From Actinomycetota bacterium (lineage in GTDB: Bacteria; Actinomycetota; Humimicrobiia; Humimicrobiales; Humimicrobiaceae), in assembly GCA_023380915.1 (NCBI GenBank), contig JAMCSM010000089.1:1-7637 (forward strand): DNA of 7,637 nt, read 5' to 3'. This document shows positions 1 through 6,760 of this stretch, piece after piece. Within the stretch, counting starts at the first letter, position 1. Each line of letters begins with the position of its first letter. The notes beneath the pieces were generated by a model that was not told the origin of the DNA, made no database searches, and saw only the letters and a list, made by a program, of their open reading frames with translations. The translations under genes and the position numbers were made by a program.

Positions 1-174
1 ATTGATTGTTCGATGCTGGCCAGAGAAGCAGGAAAAATATTAAAAGGAGGAGGAGGCGGAAAAAAAGAATTTGCCCAGGTTGGAGGATCTGATGTAGGAG
101 CTTTAGGTGAAGCTATTAGTTTTATAGTGAAGAAAGTAAGAGAAATTTTAGATATTAAGGGATCCAGAGTATAA
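1..174 (+). CDS. alaS: Alanine--tRNA ligase, C-terminal end (partial)
   Basis: This is the last 57 residues of alanyl-tRNA synthetase, open at the window's left edge and ending in TAA. The visible part is the end of the DHHA1 domain. It has the diagnostic glycine run followed by an AQVGG motif (residues 15-29 of the fragment; the family form is GGGGGG-x-P-x-x-AQ-GG), then the short closing helix typical of the AlaRS C terminus. The full enzyme charges tRNA-Ala in the cytoplasm, and this C-terminal domain helps bind the tRNA and position the editing domain. Synteny with ruvX and mltG downstream supports the call, since alaS heads this cluster in many Bacillota. The only serious alternative is a free-standing DHHA1-domain protein, which the neighbours make unlikely. 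Confidence 0.93.
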   Translation: MDCSMLAREAGKILKGGGGGKKEFAQVGGSDVGALGEAISFIVKKVREILDIKGSRV

Positions 175-214
175 ACTGTTGCCATGATTGTCTTATAATT
201 TATTTTTTCATTTT

Positions 215-628
215 ATGATGAGAATAATGGGGTTAGACATAGGTGATAAAAGAATAGGAGTTGCAGTAACAGATAAGTTGGGTATAATTGCAACTCCCCT
301 GACAGTAATAAAAAATGACGATATGGCAAAAGAGCATTTATTGAACATAATCAAGGAAAAGAAAATTAAGAAAATTATAATTGGCTTGCCCTATAATTTA
401 AAAGGGGAAACAGGTTTCCAGGCAAAAAAGGTGGTTGAATTTGTTGAAAATAACTTAAAATCAACGGACATTCAGGTAGAAATGATTGATGAACGTTTCA
501 CTTCAAAAATTTCATATCAGGTACGCTCGAAAGCTTCAGGAGATTCTTATAATAAAAAAGATGGTACAATAGATAAAATGTCAGCTGCAATATTGCTGAA
601 CGACTATATTGAAAAAAATAAAAACTGA
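215..628 (+). CDS. ruvX: Putative pre-16S rRNA nuclease / Holliday junction resolvase, RuvX (YqgF)
   Basis: RuvX/YqgF is a cytoplasmic RNase H-fold nuclease, linked to maturation of the 16S rRNA 5' end and to Holliday junction resolution. From the ATG at 215 the protein has 137 residues, matching the usual length of about 138. It shows the N-terminal strand with GLDIGDKRIGVA (catalytic D8), the GLP-NLKGE loop (about 57-65), DERFTS (E93) and the late IDKMSAAILL motif (D120), so the acidic triad is intact. An in-frame TTG at 188 would add nine residues, but the family's first strand begins right after the ATG, so I prefer 215 (or ATG 218). No convincing Shine-Dalgarno precedes any of these starts. 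It lies 40 nt after alaS and 67 nt before mltG, consistent with one operon. Confidence 0.93.
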   Translation: MMRIMGLDIGDKRIGVAVTDKLGIIATPLTVIKNDDMAKEHLLNIIKEKKIKKIIIGLPYNLKGETGFQAKKVVEFVENNLKSTDIQVEMIDERFTSKISYQVRSKASGDSYNKKDGTIDKMSAAILLNDYIEKNKN

Positions 629-695
629 GAATATAAATTTTATAAGAAATTAGTCGGTTAGATACATAATATAGAAAAATAAAAGAAGAAAAATA

Positions 696-1778
696 ATGAA
701 ATCAGAAATTAAATTTAATTTAAAAAAAATTAAAGGTAAGTTTTTTTTCAAAAATAATAAAGTTTGCAGGATAGCAATAATTTTTATAGCGATATTTGCA
801 CTTTCTGCTTTTACAGCTTCAATTTTGATTTCATGCAGTGCTGTTTCAACGGGCACAAAAGAAACAATTCAGAAGGGAATAAAAGTGGAAGTGGAAATAA
901 AAGAAGGAATGAGCCTTACCCAGATAGCAAATCTTCTTCAAGAAAAGGGTATTATAGACGACGCTTTTTACTTTAAACTGTATGTGCAGCAACAGGATAA
1001 AGAAAAGAGTCTGCTTCCTGGAAAGTTCATGCTTATTACAGGTTCTGATTATGATTCAGTTCTAAAATCAATAACTTCTTCCACAACAGCAAGTGTGGTA
1101 TATAAACTTGCAATTCCTGAAGGTTATACAATAACCCAGACACTGGATAAAATTTCAAAGGACATCCCATTTATTGAAAGGTCGGATCTTGACAGCGCAG
1201 CCAGAGTGGAAAATTACAGTTATGAATTCCTGAAGGACAAAACAAGCCTTGAAGGATTTTTATTTCCAAAAACTTATGATGTAACAACAAATTACACAGC
1301 AAAAAATATTATTGAGATGCTCCTGGCACAATATCAGTTGGAAACGGGAACTCTTGATTATACAAATGCAACTAATAATAATTACTCACCTTATGACATT
1401 TTAATTATTGCATCAATGATTGAAAGGGAAGCTTATGTACCTGAGGAGAGGCCTCTCATTTCATCAGTAATTAATAACAGGTTAAAAATAAATATGCTTT
1501 TACAAATTGATGCTACAGTACGTTATGCATTAAATAAATGGGATGGCATTGTAACGAATAAAGACTTGGAAACTGATTCCCCTTACAATACTTATAAGTA
1601 TGCCGGCCTGACTCCTACTCCGATATGCAGTCCGGGGCTTGCATCAATTGAAGCTGCTATTAACCCTGCCAATGTTGATTATTTATATTATGTTGTTACT
1701 GATGAAGTGAAGCATACACATTCATTTTCTAAAACTCTCGAAGGCCAGCAGCAAAATCAAACGAATGCAAGCAGTTGA
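696..1778 (+). CDS. mltG: Endolytic murein transglycosylase MltG (YceG family)
   Basis: MltG is a membrane-anchored lytic transglycosylase that cuts nascent peptidoglycan strands and sets glycan chain length. The 360-residue product has a basic, Lys-rich N terminus (1-25) and one hydrophobic segment (about 26-46). A LysM-like region follows (about 62-127, with a VEIKEGMSLTQIANLL start). The YceG catalytic domain holds LEGFLFPKTYDV (185-196), IASMIEREA with the presumed catalytic Glu at 243, the LQIDATVRYAL block (269-279), the DSPYNTYKYAGLTPTPICSPG block (294-314) and the closing YYVVTDE...H region. The start is the only sensible one; upstream there is just a purine-rich AAGAAG stretch. Oddly, the hydrophobic segment ends in LISC (44-47), which resembles a lipobox, so the anchor could be a lipid-modified Cys rather than a transmembrane helix. 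It ends 29 nt before the methyltransferase. Confidence 0.94.
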   Translation: MKSEIKFNLKKIKGKFFFKNNKVCRIAIIFIAIFALSAFTASILISCSAVSTGTKETIQKGIKVEVEIKEGMSLTQIANLLQEKGIIDDAFYFKLYVQQQDKEKSLLPGKFMLITGSDYDSVLKSITSSTTASVVYKLAIPEGYTITQTLDKISKDIPFIERSDLDSAARVENYSYEFLKDKTSLEGFLFPKTYDVTTNYTAKNIIEMLLAQYQLETGTLDYTNATNNNYSPYDILIIASMIEREAYVPEERPLISSVINNRLKINMLLQIDATVRYALNKWDGIVTNKDLETDSPYNTYKYAGLTPTPICSPGLASIEAAINPANVDYLYYVVTDEVKHTHSFSKTLEGQQQNQTNASS

Positions 1779-1807
1779 AATAAAATATACCTGGCTCAAA
1801 TAAAAAA

Positions 1808-2476
1808 ATGACCGATTTCCTTAATTTCAAAGAAATAAAAAAATATCTGGATGAGAAAGACCTGCTGATAAAATTAAGATCTGAAGCAGCTGCTAAAAAA
1901 ATACCAATAATAGAGTATGAAACAGGTGCTTTTCTGGAAGTTATCAGTATTTTAAAAAGACCGCAAAACGTGCTTGAAATAGGATGCGGTGCAGGTTATT
2001 CCTCATATTTTTTGATAAAAAATCTTGGGAATAATACTAGTTATACCGGAATTGATTTAAACAGGGAAAGACTTGAGAATGCACAAAAATTTATATTTGA
2101 GACCTTCATTGATGAATACGGTGGTCGGGGTAAAAATCTTGAATTAATCAAAATAAACTTTATACATGGGAACGCACTGAAAATAATTCCTGTTATTGAT
2201 GAAGTATTTGATCTTGTATTTATCGATGCTGCCAAATTAGAATATCCTTTATATATAAAAAGCTTGACAGGAAAACTTTCAAAAAATGCCGTTGTAATTG
2301 CCGATAATGTTTTTTATAATGATAAAATTTTTGAATCCAGTTTTTCTAAACACGACAGCAGAAGTATTGCTGGATTAAGAGAATATGTAGAATTCATAAC
2401 AACCTGCGAATATTTTGAAAATCATTTTCTGGATATAGGTGACGGAATAGCCTTATCATTCTTCACGGACAGCTGA
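1808..2476 (+). CDS. trmR: Class I SAM-dependent O-methyltransferase, TrmR-type (tRNA 5-hydroxyuridine methyltransferase)
   Basis: This 222-residue protein belongs to the metal-dependent O-methyltransferase (COMT-like, methyltransf_3) family. It has SAM motif I VLEIGCGAGYSS (55-66), the acidic end of strand 2 at D83 in GIDLNRE, FIDAAK (138-143, D140), ADNVF (165-169, D166 and N167) and the C-terminal DIGDGIALS block (209-217). D140, D166 and N167 correspond to the divalent-metal ligands of the family. TrmR (YrrM) of B. subtilis methylates 5-hydroxyuridine at tRNA position 34 to 5-methoxyuridine; it is of similar length and lies in the same gene order. The U32 protein directly downstream would make the ho5U substrate, which favours TrmR over a catechol or caffeoyl-CoA type enzyme. 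No Shine-Dalgarno is visible before the ATG; the gap after mltG is 29 nt. Confidence 0.85.
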   Translation: MTDFLNFKEIKKYLDEKDLLIKLRSEAAAKKIPIIEYETGAFLEVISILKRPQNVLEIGCGAGYSSYFLIKNLGNNTSYTGIDLNRERLENAQKFIFETFIDEYGGRGKNLELIKINFIHGNALKIIPVIDEVFDLVFIDAAKLEYPLYIKSLTGKLSKNAVVIADNVFYNDKIFESSFSKHDSRSIAGLREYVEFITTCEYFENHFLDIGDGIALSFFTDS

Positions 2477-2597
2477 AATAAAAAATTGTTTTGGAGAAAA
2501 ATAATAAAAAGAAAATTTAAAACCGGAAAAATTATATTAATCGGTGTTTCTGTGGTTTTTTGTTCTGAATTTAAAGAAAGGGACAAATTATAATTTT

Positions 2598-3854
2598 ATG
2601 GTAAGAAAAGATAAAAAAAATAAAATTAAAATTCCTGAATTATGTGTTCCTGCAAGCAATCTGAACGTACTAAAATATGCCGTGGCTTATGGAGCTGATG
2701 CCGTTTATATCGGTGGAAGTAAATATAATCTCAGGACTTTCGGTAAAAATTTTACAATAGAAGAATTGCGAAAAGGGATTGAGTTTGCTCATTCAAATAA
2801 TGTAAAAGTTTATTTTACCCTCAATGCAATAATAAGCGAAAATGAAATAGAAAATGTGAAAAATTATATAAATAAAATAAAAGATTTAAAATTTGATGCA
2901 TTTATAATCTCTGATCCCGCAGTTCTTTGTCTAATAAAACAAATAATACCGGATGCCCGTATTCATATAAGTACGCAAACCTCGACTTCAAACAGTCTTG
3001 CTGTTAATTTCTGGTTATCAGCTGGTGCATCCCGGATAACTCTGGCTCGAGAAATTAGTTTTGCTGATTTAAAAAAAATAATAACCAATAAAAATCTAGC
3101 TACTGAAATTGAGGTCTTTATTCATGGTGCGTTATGCATTTCATATTCCGGCCGTTGTATGCTTTCGAAGTACATGTCAGGCCGTGATGCCAATAAGGGC
3201 GAATGTTCTCATTCATGCAGATGGCTGTATTATCTCATGGAGGAAAAAAGGCCCAATCTGTTTTTCCCTATTGATCAGGATAAAAGGGGAACTTATATTT
3301 ATAATTCACGAGATCTCTGTCTGCTTCCAAAACTGGATTTGATTGTTGCAGCCGGACCTGACAGCCTGAAAATTGAAGGAAGGATGAAAACTGAAAGTTA
3401 TGTAAGCCTGACCACTTGGGTTTATAAAAATGCCTTGAAATACATTGAAGAAGGAAAGTTTACAGAACAGAAAATATCATATCTTATGAAAGAGTTTGAT
3501 AAGGGTACACACAGGAATTTTACTACAGGTTTTATGTTCCTTGATGATAGTAAACACCAGGAACTTACTGAAAATGACAATGTGGGATACATACAGAAAT
3601 ACAGGTTTGCAGGTCTTTATGAAAGCTTCAATAAAAAATATAACAGCCCTGTTATAAAAGTAAAAAATCAATTTAAATCAGGGGATGTGCTTGATATCCT
3701 GCAGCCAAATGAAAATCCTGTGAAATTTGTTGTCAAAAAAATGTTTCTTGTAAATAATGGAGAAGAAATAAGTATTGCCAACCCAAATGATTCAGTAATA
3801 ATTTGCAATCTTGGTAAAATCAACCGTTTTTCAATTTTTAGAATAAGAGCTTAA
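2598..3854 (+). CDS. U32 peptidase-family protein, probable tRNA uridine-34 5-hydroxylase (TrhP/YrrO type)
   Basis: U32-family proteins were named as peptidases, but the YegQ/YrrO branch (TrhP) makes 5-hydroxyuridine at tRNA position 34 and needs Fe-S cluster assembly. From ATG 2598 the product has 418 residues, close to YrrO. It starts with PELCVPASNLNVLKYAV and GADAVYIGG, the TIM-barrel-like opening of the family. The U32 signature follows (E172-x-F-x-x-G-A-L-C180-x6-C187), then GRDANKGECSHSCRW (C203, C207), NSRDLC (C241) and SLKIEGRMK (256-264). The cysteines are candidate Fe-S ligands. A GTG at 2544 would add 18 residues that lie before the conserved start and look unrelated, so I reject it. 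An AAAGGG stretch about 15 nt upstream is the nearest ribosome-binding candidate. B. subtilis has two such genes (yrrN, yrrO); only one is seen here. Confidence 0.85.
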   Translation: MVRKDKKNKIKIPELCVPASNLNVLKYAVAYGADAVYIGGSKYNLRTFGKNFTIEELRKGIEFAHSNNVKVYFTLNAIISENEIENVKNYINKIKDLKFDAFIISDPAVLCLIKQIIPDARIHISTQTSTSNSLAVNFWLSAGASRITLAREISFADLKKIITNKNLATEIEVFIHGALCISYSGRCMLSKYMSGRDANKGECSHSCRWLYYLMEEKRPNLFFPIDQDKRGTYIYNSRDLCLLPKLDLIVAAGPDSLKIEGRMKTESYVSLTTWVYKNALKYIEEGKFTEQKISYLMKEFDKGTHRNFTTGFMFLDDSKHQELTENDNVGYIQKYRFAGLYESFNKKYNSPVIKVKNQFKSGDVLDILQPNENPVKFVVKKMFLVNNGEEISIANPNDSVIICNLGKINRFSIFRIRA

Positions 3855-3879
3855 ATAAATTTTAGATTATAACGAATAG

Positions 3880-3917
3880 AATTTTATCTCTTGTGCTCCA
3901 GCATAGGAGATAAAATT
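3880..3917. repeat. Strong 17-pair stem-loop after the U32 gene
   Basis: An exact 11-bp inverted repeat (AATTTTATCTC at 3880-3890 and its complement at 3907-3917) continues inward through six more pairs, two of them G-U, to a 4-nt loop TCCA (3897-3900). It starts 26 nt after the U32 stop codon, so a 3'-end or transcript-stabilising role for the upstream operon is the simplest reading. Neither strand shows a T-run after the stem, so it is not a standard intrinsic terminator. It could also be the outer structure of the mobile element's end or a dispersed repeat unit. Confidence 0.7.
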
Positions 3918-4198
3918 GGTTGGACTAAGCCGCTAATTAAAGAATTAAATATATAATTTCTTCTATGCAGAAAGTATAAGAATAATCGTAATAGAAGATA
4001 TAACATAAAGAAGATAAATGATACCGGAATTGGACACTACTTTATACATATATTGAAAAAACCAAAAGGGAAATCCCACTCTGGTATAAAATCTAGGTAG
4101 AACGCAAGGAATAATAAAGTAAGAGGGCATGAATTTACCACTGCTCTCCAAAGAGGAGCTGTTGGTATAGTTTATGTTAGGGTTATTTAAATAAATTG
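3918..4198. other. Non-coding stretch between the U32 operon and the transposase
   Basis: Together with 3855-3917 this makes a gene-free stretch of about 340 nt. It probably contains the transposase-proximal end of the IS91-type element, including its terminator. Tetranucleotides GAAC (4100-4103) and CAAG (4105-4108), of the kind IS91 elements abut, occur here but are too short to fix the boundary. A 79-codon open frame on the - strand (4202 to 3963) overlaps the transposase stop in an ATGA, but I see no family resemblance in it. Confidence 0.5.
4056..4085 (-). terminator. Probable intrinsic terminator of the transposase transcript
   Basis: Read on the - strand, ACCA (4085-4082) pairs with TGGT (4064-4061) and GGGA (4077-4074) with TCCC (4071-4068), with a small internal loop between the two stems. 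Six T residues follow (4061-4056, the first shared with the TGGT arm). It lies about 115 nt beyond the transposase stop codon, as expected for the 3' end of the recombinase-transposase message. The stem is short and interrupted, so strength is uncertain. Confidence 0.45.
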
Positions 4199-5440
4199 TC
4201 ATGATGTATCAACTGTTTCCGGCTCGCAGGTGTTTCTATCTATCCAGAAAGAAAACCTGGGGATTAAATGATGGAGAGTCAGAATACCAATCCTGCAGCA
4301 TGGGCACTTTGAAATGTCATTTCCAGTTAACTCCAGCATTGTCTCTTCAAGACTTTGATCCGGTCTTTCACAAGTTTTACCAGGGACACCAAAAAGTTTT
4401 TTTAGGTGTGCTATATTTTCTTTTCGGTTACGGTTGCTTACAAACCCAAAGTGCCTTATTCGGGTAAATGAGCTGGGAAGCACATGCAGAAGAAATCTTC
4501 TAATAAATTCACTTGCCTCAAGAGTTGCCTCTTTTTTACGGTCATTATCCTTACGGTCCCTGTATGTAAAGGTAACCTTTCCATCTTTAACATATTTAAT
4601 TCGCTCATTGGAGATGGCAATCCTGAAAGCATAACGGCCAAGATAGTCAATAACCGTCTCCGGCCCTGCAAATGGTTTTTTGGAATATACAACCTAGTCT
4701 TCTTTGTAAAGCTCATCTATTAGAGAAGAAAATCCCTTTTTAGTTTCAAACTCGGTAGATTTCCCGGCAAAGGTAAGACTGCCTTCTGTGTATGCCATTT
4801 TAAGATAGTTTACAAACTTACCTCTAAATACCTTAGATAGAGCTTTTACTGAAAATAGATAATCTTTGTAGGTTGAGCTAATCCATTTTCTTCCATCAGG
4901 GGAAAGGGCTCCAGCAGAAATGATACAGTGAAGATGTATGTGCTCGGCTAGTTTCTGGTCCCAGGTATGAAGAATACAAATAAAGCCAACCTTTCCGCCA
5001 AGCTCATTTTCTCCAAACTGGAGAAGTGCTTCAGATACGCTTTTAAAGAGAATATCATAGACCAGCCTTTTATTGGAACGGGCAAGTGCATTTAACTTAT
5101 GGGGCAGGGTAAATACATTGTGGAAATAATCAACTGGAAGGAGCTCTTCCTCCCGTTTTTTAACCCAGAGTAGCTTTGCCAGACTCTGGCATTTGGGACA
5201 GTGGCGGTTTCCGCAGGAGTTATATGTTGGATGACTATATCCGCATAGGTTGCAAACTTTCATATGTCCGCCAAGATATGATGTCCTGCATACTTCTACT
5301 GCATGCATGACTTTCTGGTGTGCAAGTGGCACCCTATTGGTCCTGCGGTAAGCATCACCAAATTCTTTAAATACATCAGCTAACTCCCACTTTATATTTG
5401 TCCTGGAATTATACTTTGCTACAGTATGTGTTAATACCAT
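4199..5440 (-). pseudogene. IS91 family transposase, interrupted by one in-frame amber codon
   Basis: IS91 transposases are HUH (Y2) nucleases that cut single-stranded DNA for rolling-circle transposition. One continuous frame covers 413 codon positions, the family's usual size, with a TAG at codon 249 (4696-4694) as the only defect. The N-terminal part has a zinc-binding region (C51, C63, C66, C76, H80, C81, C84 in CNLCGYSH and CGNRHCPKC) and the HUH motif in HIHLH (167-171). After the TAG the frame runs on through VVYSKKPFAGPE, the catalytic pair Y266 and Y270 in DYLGRYAFR, VLPSSFTRIRHFGF and CPCCRIG (379-385). Homologues have Trp-Val-Val-Tyr here, so TGG to TAG is the likely mutation. The truncated 248-residue product lacks both tyrosines. 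Its ATG lies 3 nt after the recombinase stop, with no clear ribosome site, so translational coupling is likely. Confidence 0.9.
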
Positions 5441-5443
5441 AAT

Positions 5444-6295
5444 CTACTGGTTAGGGACGTAGAGTAAATCCAGTGGACTTTTGTTAGAGGCCAGATTCTG
5501 CCTAGCTACATGAAGATAAGCTGCTGTTGAGCCAATGGATGCATGTCCCATAAGAACCTGAATTGTTCTAATATCAACTCCAGCCTCAAGCATATGGGTA
5601 GCAAAGCTGTGCCTTAGGCCATGAAAGGTTACTTTCTTTTTAATACCAGCTTGCCTCTTTGCTAAATCAAATGCATATCTTGGCGAAGTTTTTGTAAGAT
5701 GGCTTTTTGTTCTACCATTAGGGAATAACCAATACCGTGGATCAGGCCTGTATTTTTTCCAGTAAGTACGTAGTTCTTCAAGAAGTTTAGGTGAAAGTAT
5801 TGTATAGCGGTCTTTTCTCCCTTTGCCATTTTCAATTCTTATCATCATTCTCTTACTATCAATATCACTAACTTTCAGTTTAATAAGTTCGCTAATTCTT
5901 AGTCCTGCCGCATAGGCAGTCATAATCATTACCCTGTGCTTATAGTTTCTAATGCAAGAAAAAAGCATAAGAAGCTCATCCGGGCTAAATACTTCAGGAA
6001 GTGGTCTTGGGTTTTTTCTAAGTGGAATTGAAAGTGCAAGATTGTCCCTACCTAAAGTCTTTCTGTAAAAGAAACGAATGCCAGCAGTTATGGTATTTAT
6101 GGTACTCCATTTCAAGTTGCGATCGTTTATTAAATACAGAATGTAGTCTTTTAACTGGTTCTCATTTATCTTATCCGGAGACATGTGGTAATACTTTGCC
6201 AGTCCGTATACTGCTATTAGGTAACTTTTTTGTGTACTCTCAGTAAAATGGTGCAGCTGCATGTCGCCAATCATTTTTTCGCGTAGTGTGGTCAT
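5444..6295 (-). CDS. Tyrosine recombinase/integrase of the IS91-type element
   Basis: This 283-residue site-specific recombinase cuts and rejoins DNA through a tyrosine. The N-terminal SAM-like core-binding domain covers about 1-90 and includes the ESTQKSYLIAVYGLAKYY helix. The catalytic domain follows with R133 (AAGLRISEL), K158 (ENGKGRKDR), H225-x-x-R228 (HGLRHSFATHML), H251 (LMGHAS) and Y260 (TAAYLHV). The spacings H225-R228-H251-Y260 equal those in XerD. The extra insert that marks integron integrases is absent, although the tail NKSPLDLL resembles theirs. A strong AGGAGG sits just upstream of the ATG, unlike the host genes. It is followed by the transposase after 3 nt, so the two are co-expressed. 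Its role in an HUH element is not settled; resolving transposition intermediates is an inference. No frame damage is seen. Confidence 0.93.
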   Translation of the reverse strand: MTTLREKMIGDMQLHHFTESTQKSYLIAVYGLAKYYHMSPDKINENQLKDYILYLINDRNLKWSTINTITAGIRFFYRKTLGRDNLALSIPLRKNPRPLPEVFSPDELLMLFSCIRNYKHRVMIMTAYAAGLRISELIKLKVSDIDSKRMMIRIENGKGRKDRYTILSPKLLEELRTYWKKYRPDPRYWLFPNGRTKSHLTKTSPRYAFDLAKRQAGIKKKVTFHGLRHSFATHMLEAGVDIRTIQVLMGHASIGSTAAYLHVARQNLASNKSPLDLLYVPNQ

Positions 6296-6303
6296 GATAG
6301 TTT

Positions 6304-6312
6304 CCTCCTCCT
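6304..6312 (-). promoter_or_regulatory. Strong Shine-Dalgarno of the recombinase gene
   Basis: On the - strand AGGAGGAGG ends 8 nt before the ATG at 6295. It is close to the ideal anti-16S sequence and stands out because ruvX, trmR and the ABC gene show almost none, which fits a transferred origin for the element. It also decides the start codon of the recombinase. Confidence 0.8.
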
Positions 6313-6478
6313 AAAAAAATTAAATAATTTTAGATGCATTATGACAGCATCCAGTAGGTAAATATTGTAATGGTTTTAATTTTTCAGTGGAAAAGAAAAT
6401 GACCACAAATAGGATTATTATGATATCTGAGATTTGTTTGTATGAGTAAAAATATATGAATAAGTATTTTAAACTTTT

Positions 6479-6565
6479 AGGAAAGGTTTGTTAAAAACTA
6501 CCGCGCCAGCGGTTTAGTTCAACTCGGCTTATATACTAACTCCACAACTTTTAACAATCTTTCCT
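6479..6565. repeat. Nested imperfect palindrome (87 nt)
   Basis: An outer arm at 6479-6496 (AGGAAAGGTTTGTTAAAA) pairs with 6549-6565 through 17 pairs with one bulged T (6489) and one G-U. Inside it lies a second hairpin: AACTA-CCGC (6496-6504), loop GCCA, GCGG-TT-TAGTT (6509-6519), with two unpaired T. The GC-rich inner stem is unusual in this AT-rich stretch. It may be the recombinase-proximal end or origin/terminus structure of the IS91-type element, a binding site for its recombinase, or a structured RNA. The sequence alone does not decide. Confidence 0.65.
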
Positions 6566-6586
6566 TGGCAAATTATGCCAGTTTTT
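6565..6586 (+). terminator. Small terminator-like hairpin
   Basis: TGGCA (6566-6570) pairs with TGCCA (6576-6580) around AATTA, extended by a T-G pair, and five T follow (6582-6586). The geometry is that of a weak intrinsic terminator on the + strand. No + strand gene lies between it and the U32 gene 2.7 kb upstream, so it may once have ended the alaS-U32 operon before the element arrived, or may end transcripts crossing the palindrome. Confidence 0.4.
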
Positions 6587-6732
6587 ATACATTTTTCAGC
6601 TTGGTTATATCATTTTTGGGTTACTTTTAAACTTGTTTTTAAGTATTTATTTTTTCCAGTTGGAATAGAATCTTTTTAAATATTAATTAATTTATAACCA
6701 ATGTTTTTAAAATAAAAAATTTTGAAATTTAA

Positions 6733-6760
6733 TTGACTTATATTATATATATGTTATTAT
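6733..6760 (+). promoter_or_regulatory. Sigma-70-type promoter for the small Cys/His gene
   Basis: TTGACT (6733-6738) and TATTAT (6755-6760) are separated by 16 nt, each one or two bases from consensus. They lie about 40 nt before the ATG at 6798, in a position to drive the small gene and the ABC ATPase together. Confidence 0.65.

Larger units (their letters stand above)
4056..6312 (-). mobile_element. IS91-type HUH insertion element with accessory tyrosine recombinase (core region)
   Basis: The element consists of a tyrosine recombinase gene and an IS91 transposase gene in tandem on the - strand, opposite to the host operon and less AT-rich than both flanks. Pairing of a XerC/D-like recombinase upstream of an IS91 transposase is a known arrangement in this family. 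The bounds given run only from the likely terminator to the recombinase ribosome binding site; the true ends lie outside, probably within 3855-4100 and 6313-6600. IS91 elements move by rolling-circle replication and make no target duplication, so flanking repeats are not expected and none is apparent. It sits between complete genes and does not interrupt a recognisable one. The transposase carries a stop codon, so the copy is probably not autonomous. Confidence 0.85.

Noticed and set aside
2486..2593. 35-codon TTG-started frame between the methyltransferase and U32 genes, encoding a basic and then hydrophobic peptide.
   Set aside because: There is no ribosome site before the TTG and no recognisable family. 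Such frames are common in AT-rich spacers, so conservation would be needed to take it seriously.
2544..2597. GTG start giving the U32 protein 18 extra residues.
   Set aside because: The extra residues are hydrophobic and unlike the family's N terminus. The ATG at 2598 gives the usual length and start.
3963..4202. 79-codon - strand open frame overlapping the transposase stop as ATGA, with a hydrophobic C terminus.
   Set aside because: It resembles no family I know, its composition follows the AT-rich background, and it runs through the probable terminator hairpin.
4694..4696. TAG as a recoded sense codon.
   Set aside because: TAG ends the recombinase (5446-5444) and the small Cys/His gene (6993-6995) as a normal stop, so amber reassignment is unlikely. 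A point mutation explains it.
6480..6564. tRNA-like ends: GGAAAGG and TCTTTCC 85 nt apart could form a 7-bp acceptor stem, with GTTCAAC inside.
   Set aside because: No D, anticodon and T arms fold in the required order on either strand, and no CCA or discriminator context follows. The symmetry is better described as a nested palindrome.
6479..6565. Integron attC-like recombination site, suggested by the bulged palindrome near a tyrosine recombinase.
   Set aside because: The core sites are in the wrong order (GTTAAAA on the left, TTTTAAC on the right instead of RYYYAAC...GTTRRRY), and the recombinase lacks the integron-integrase insert.
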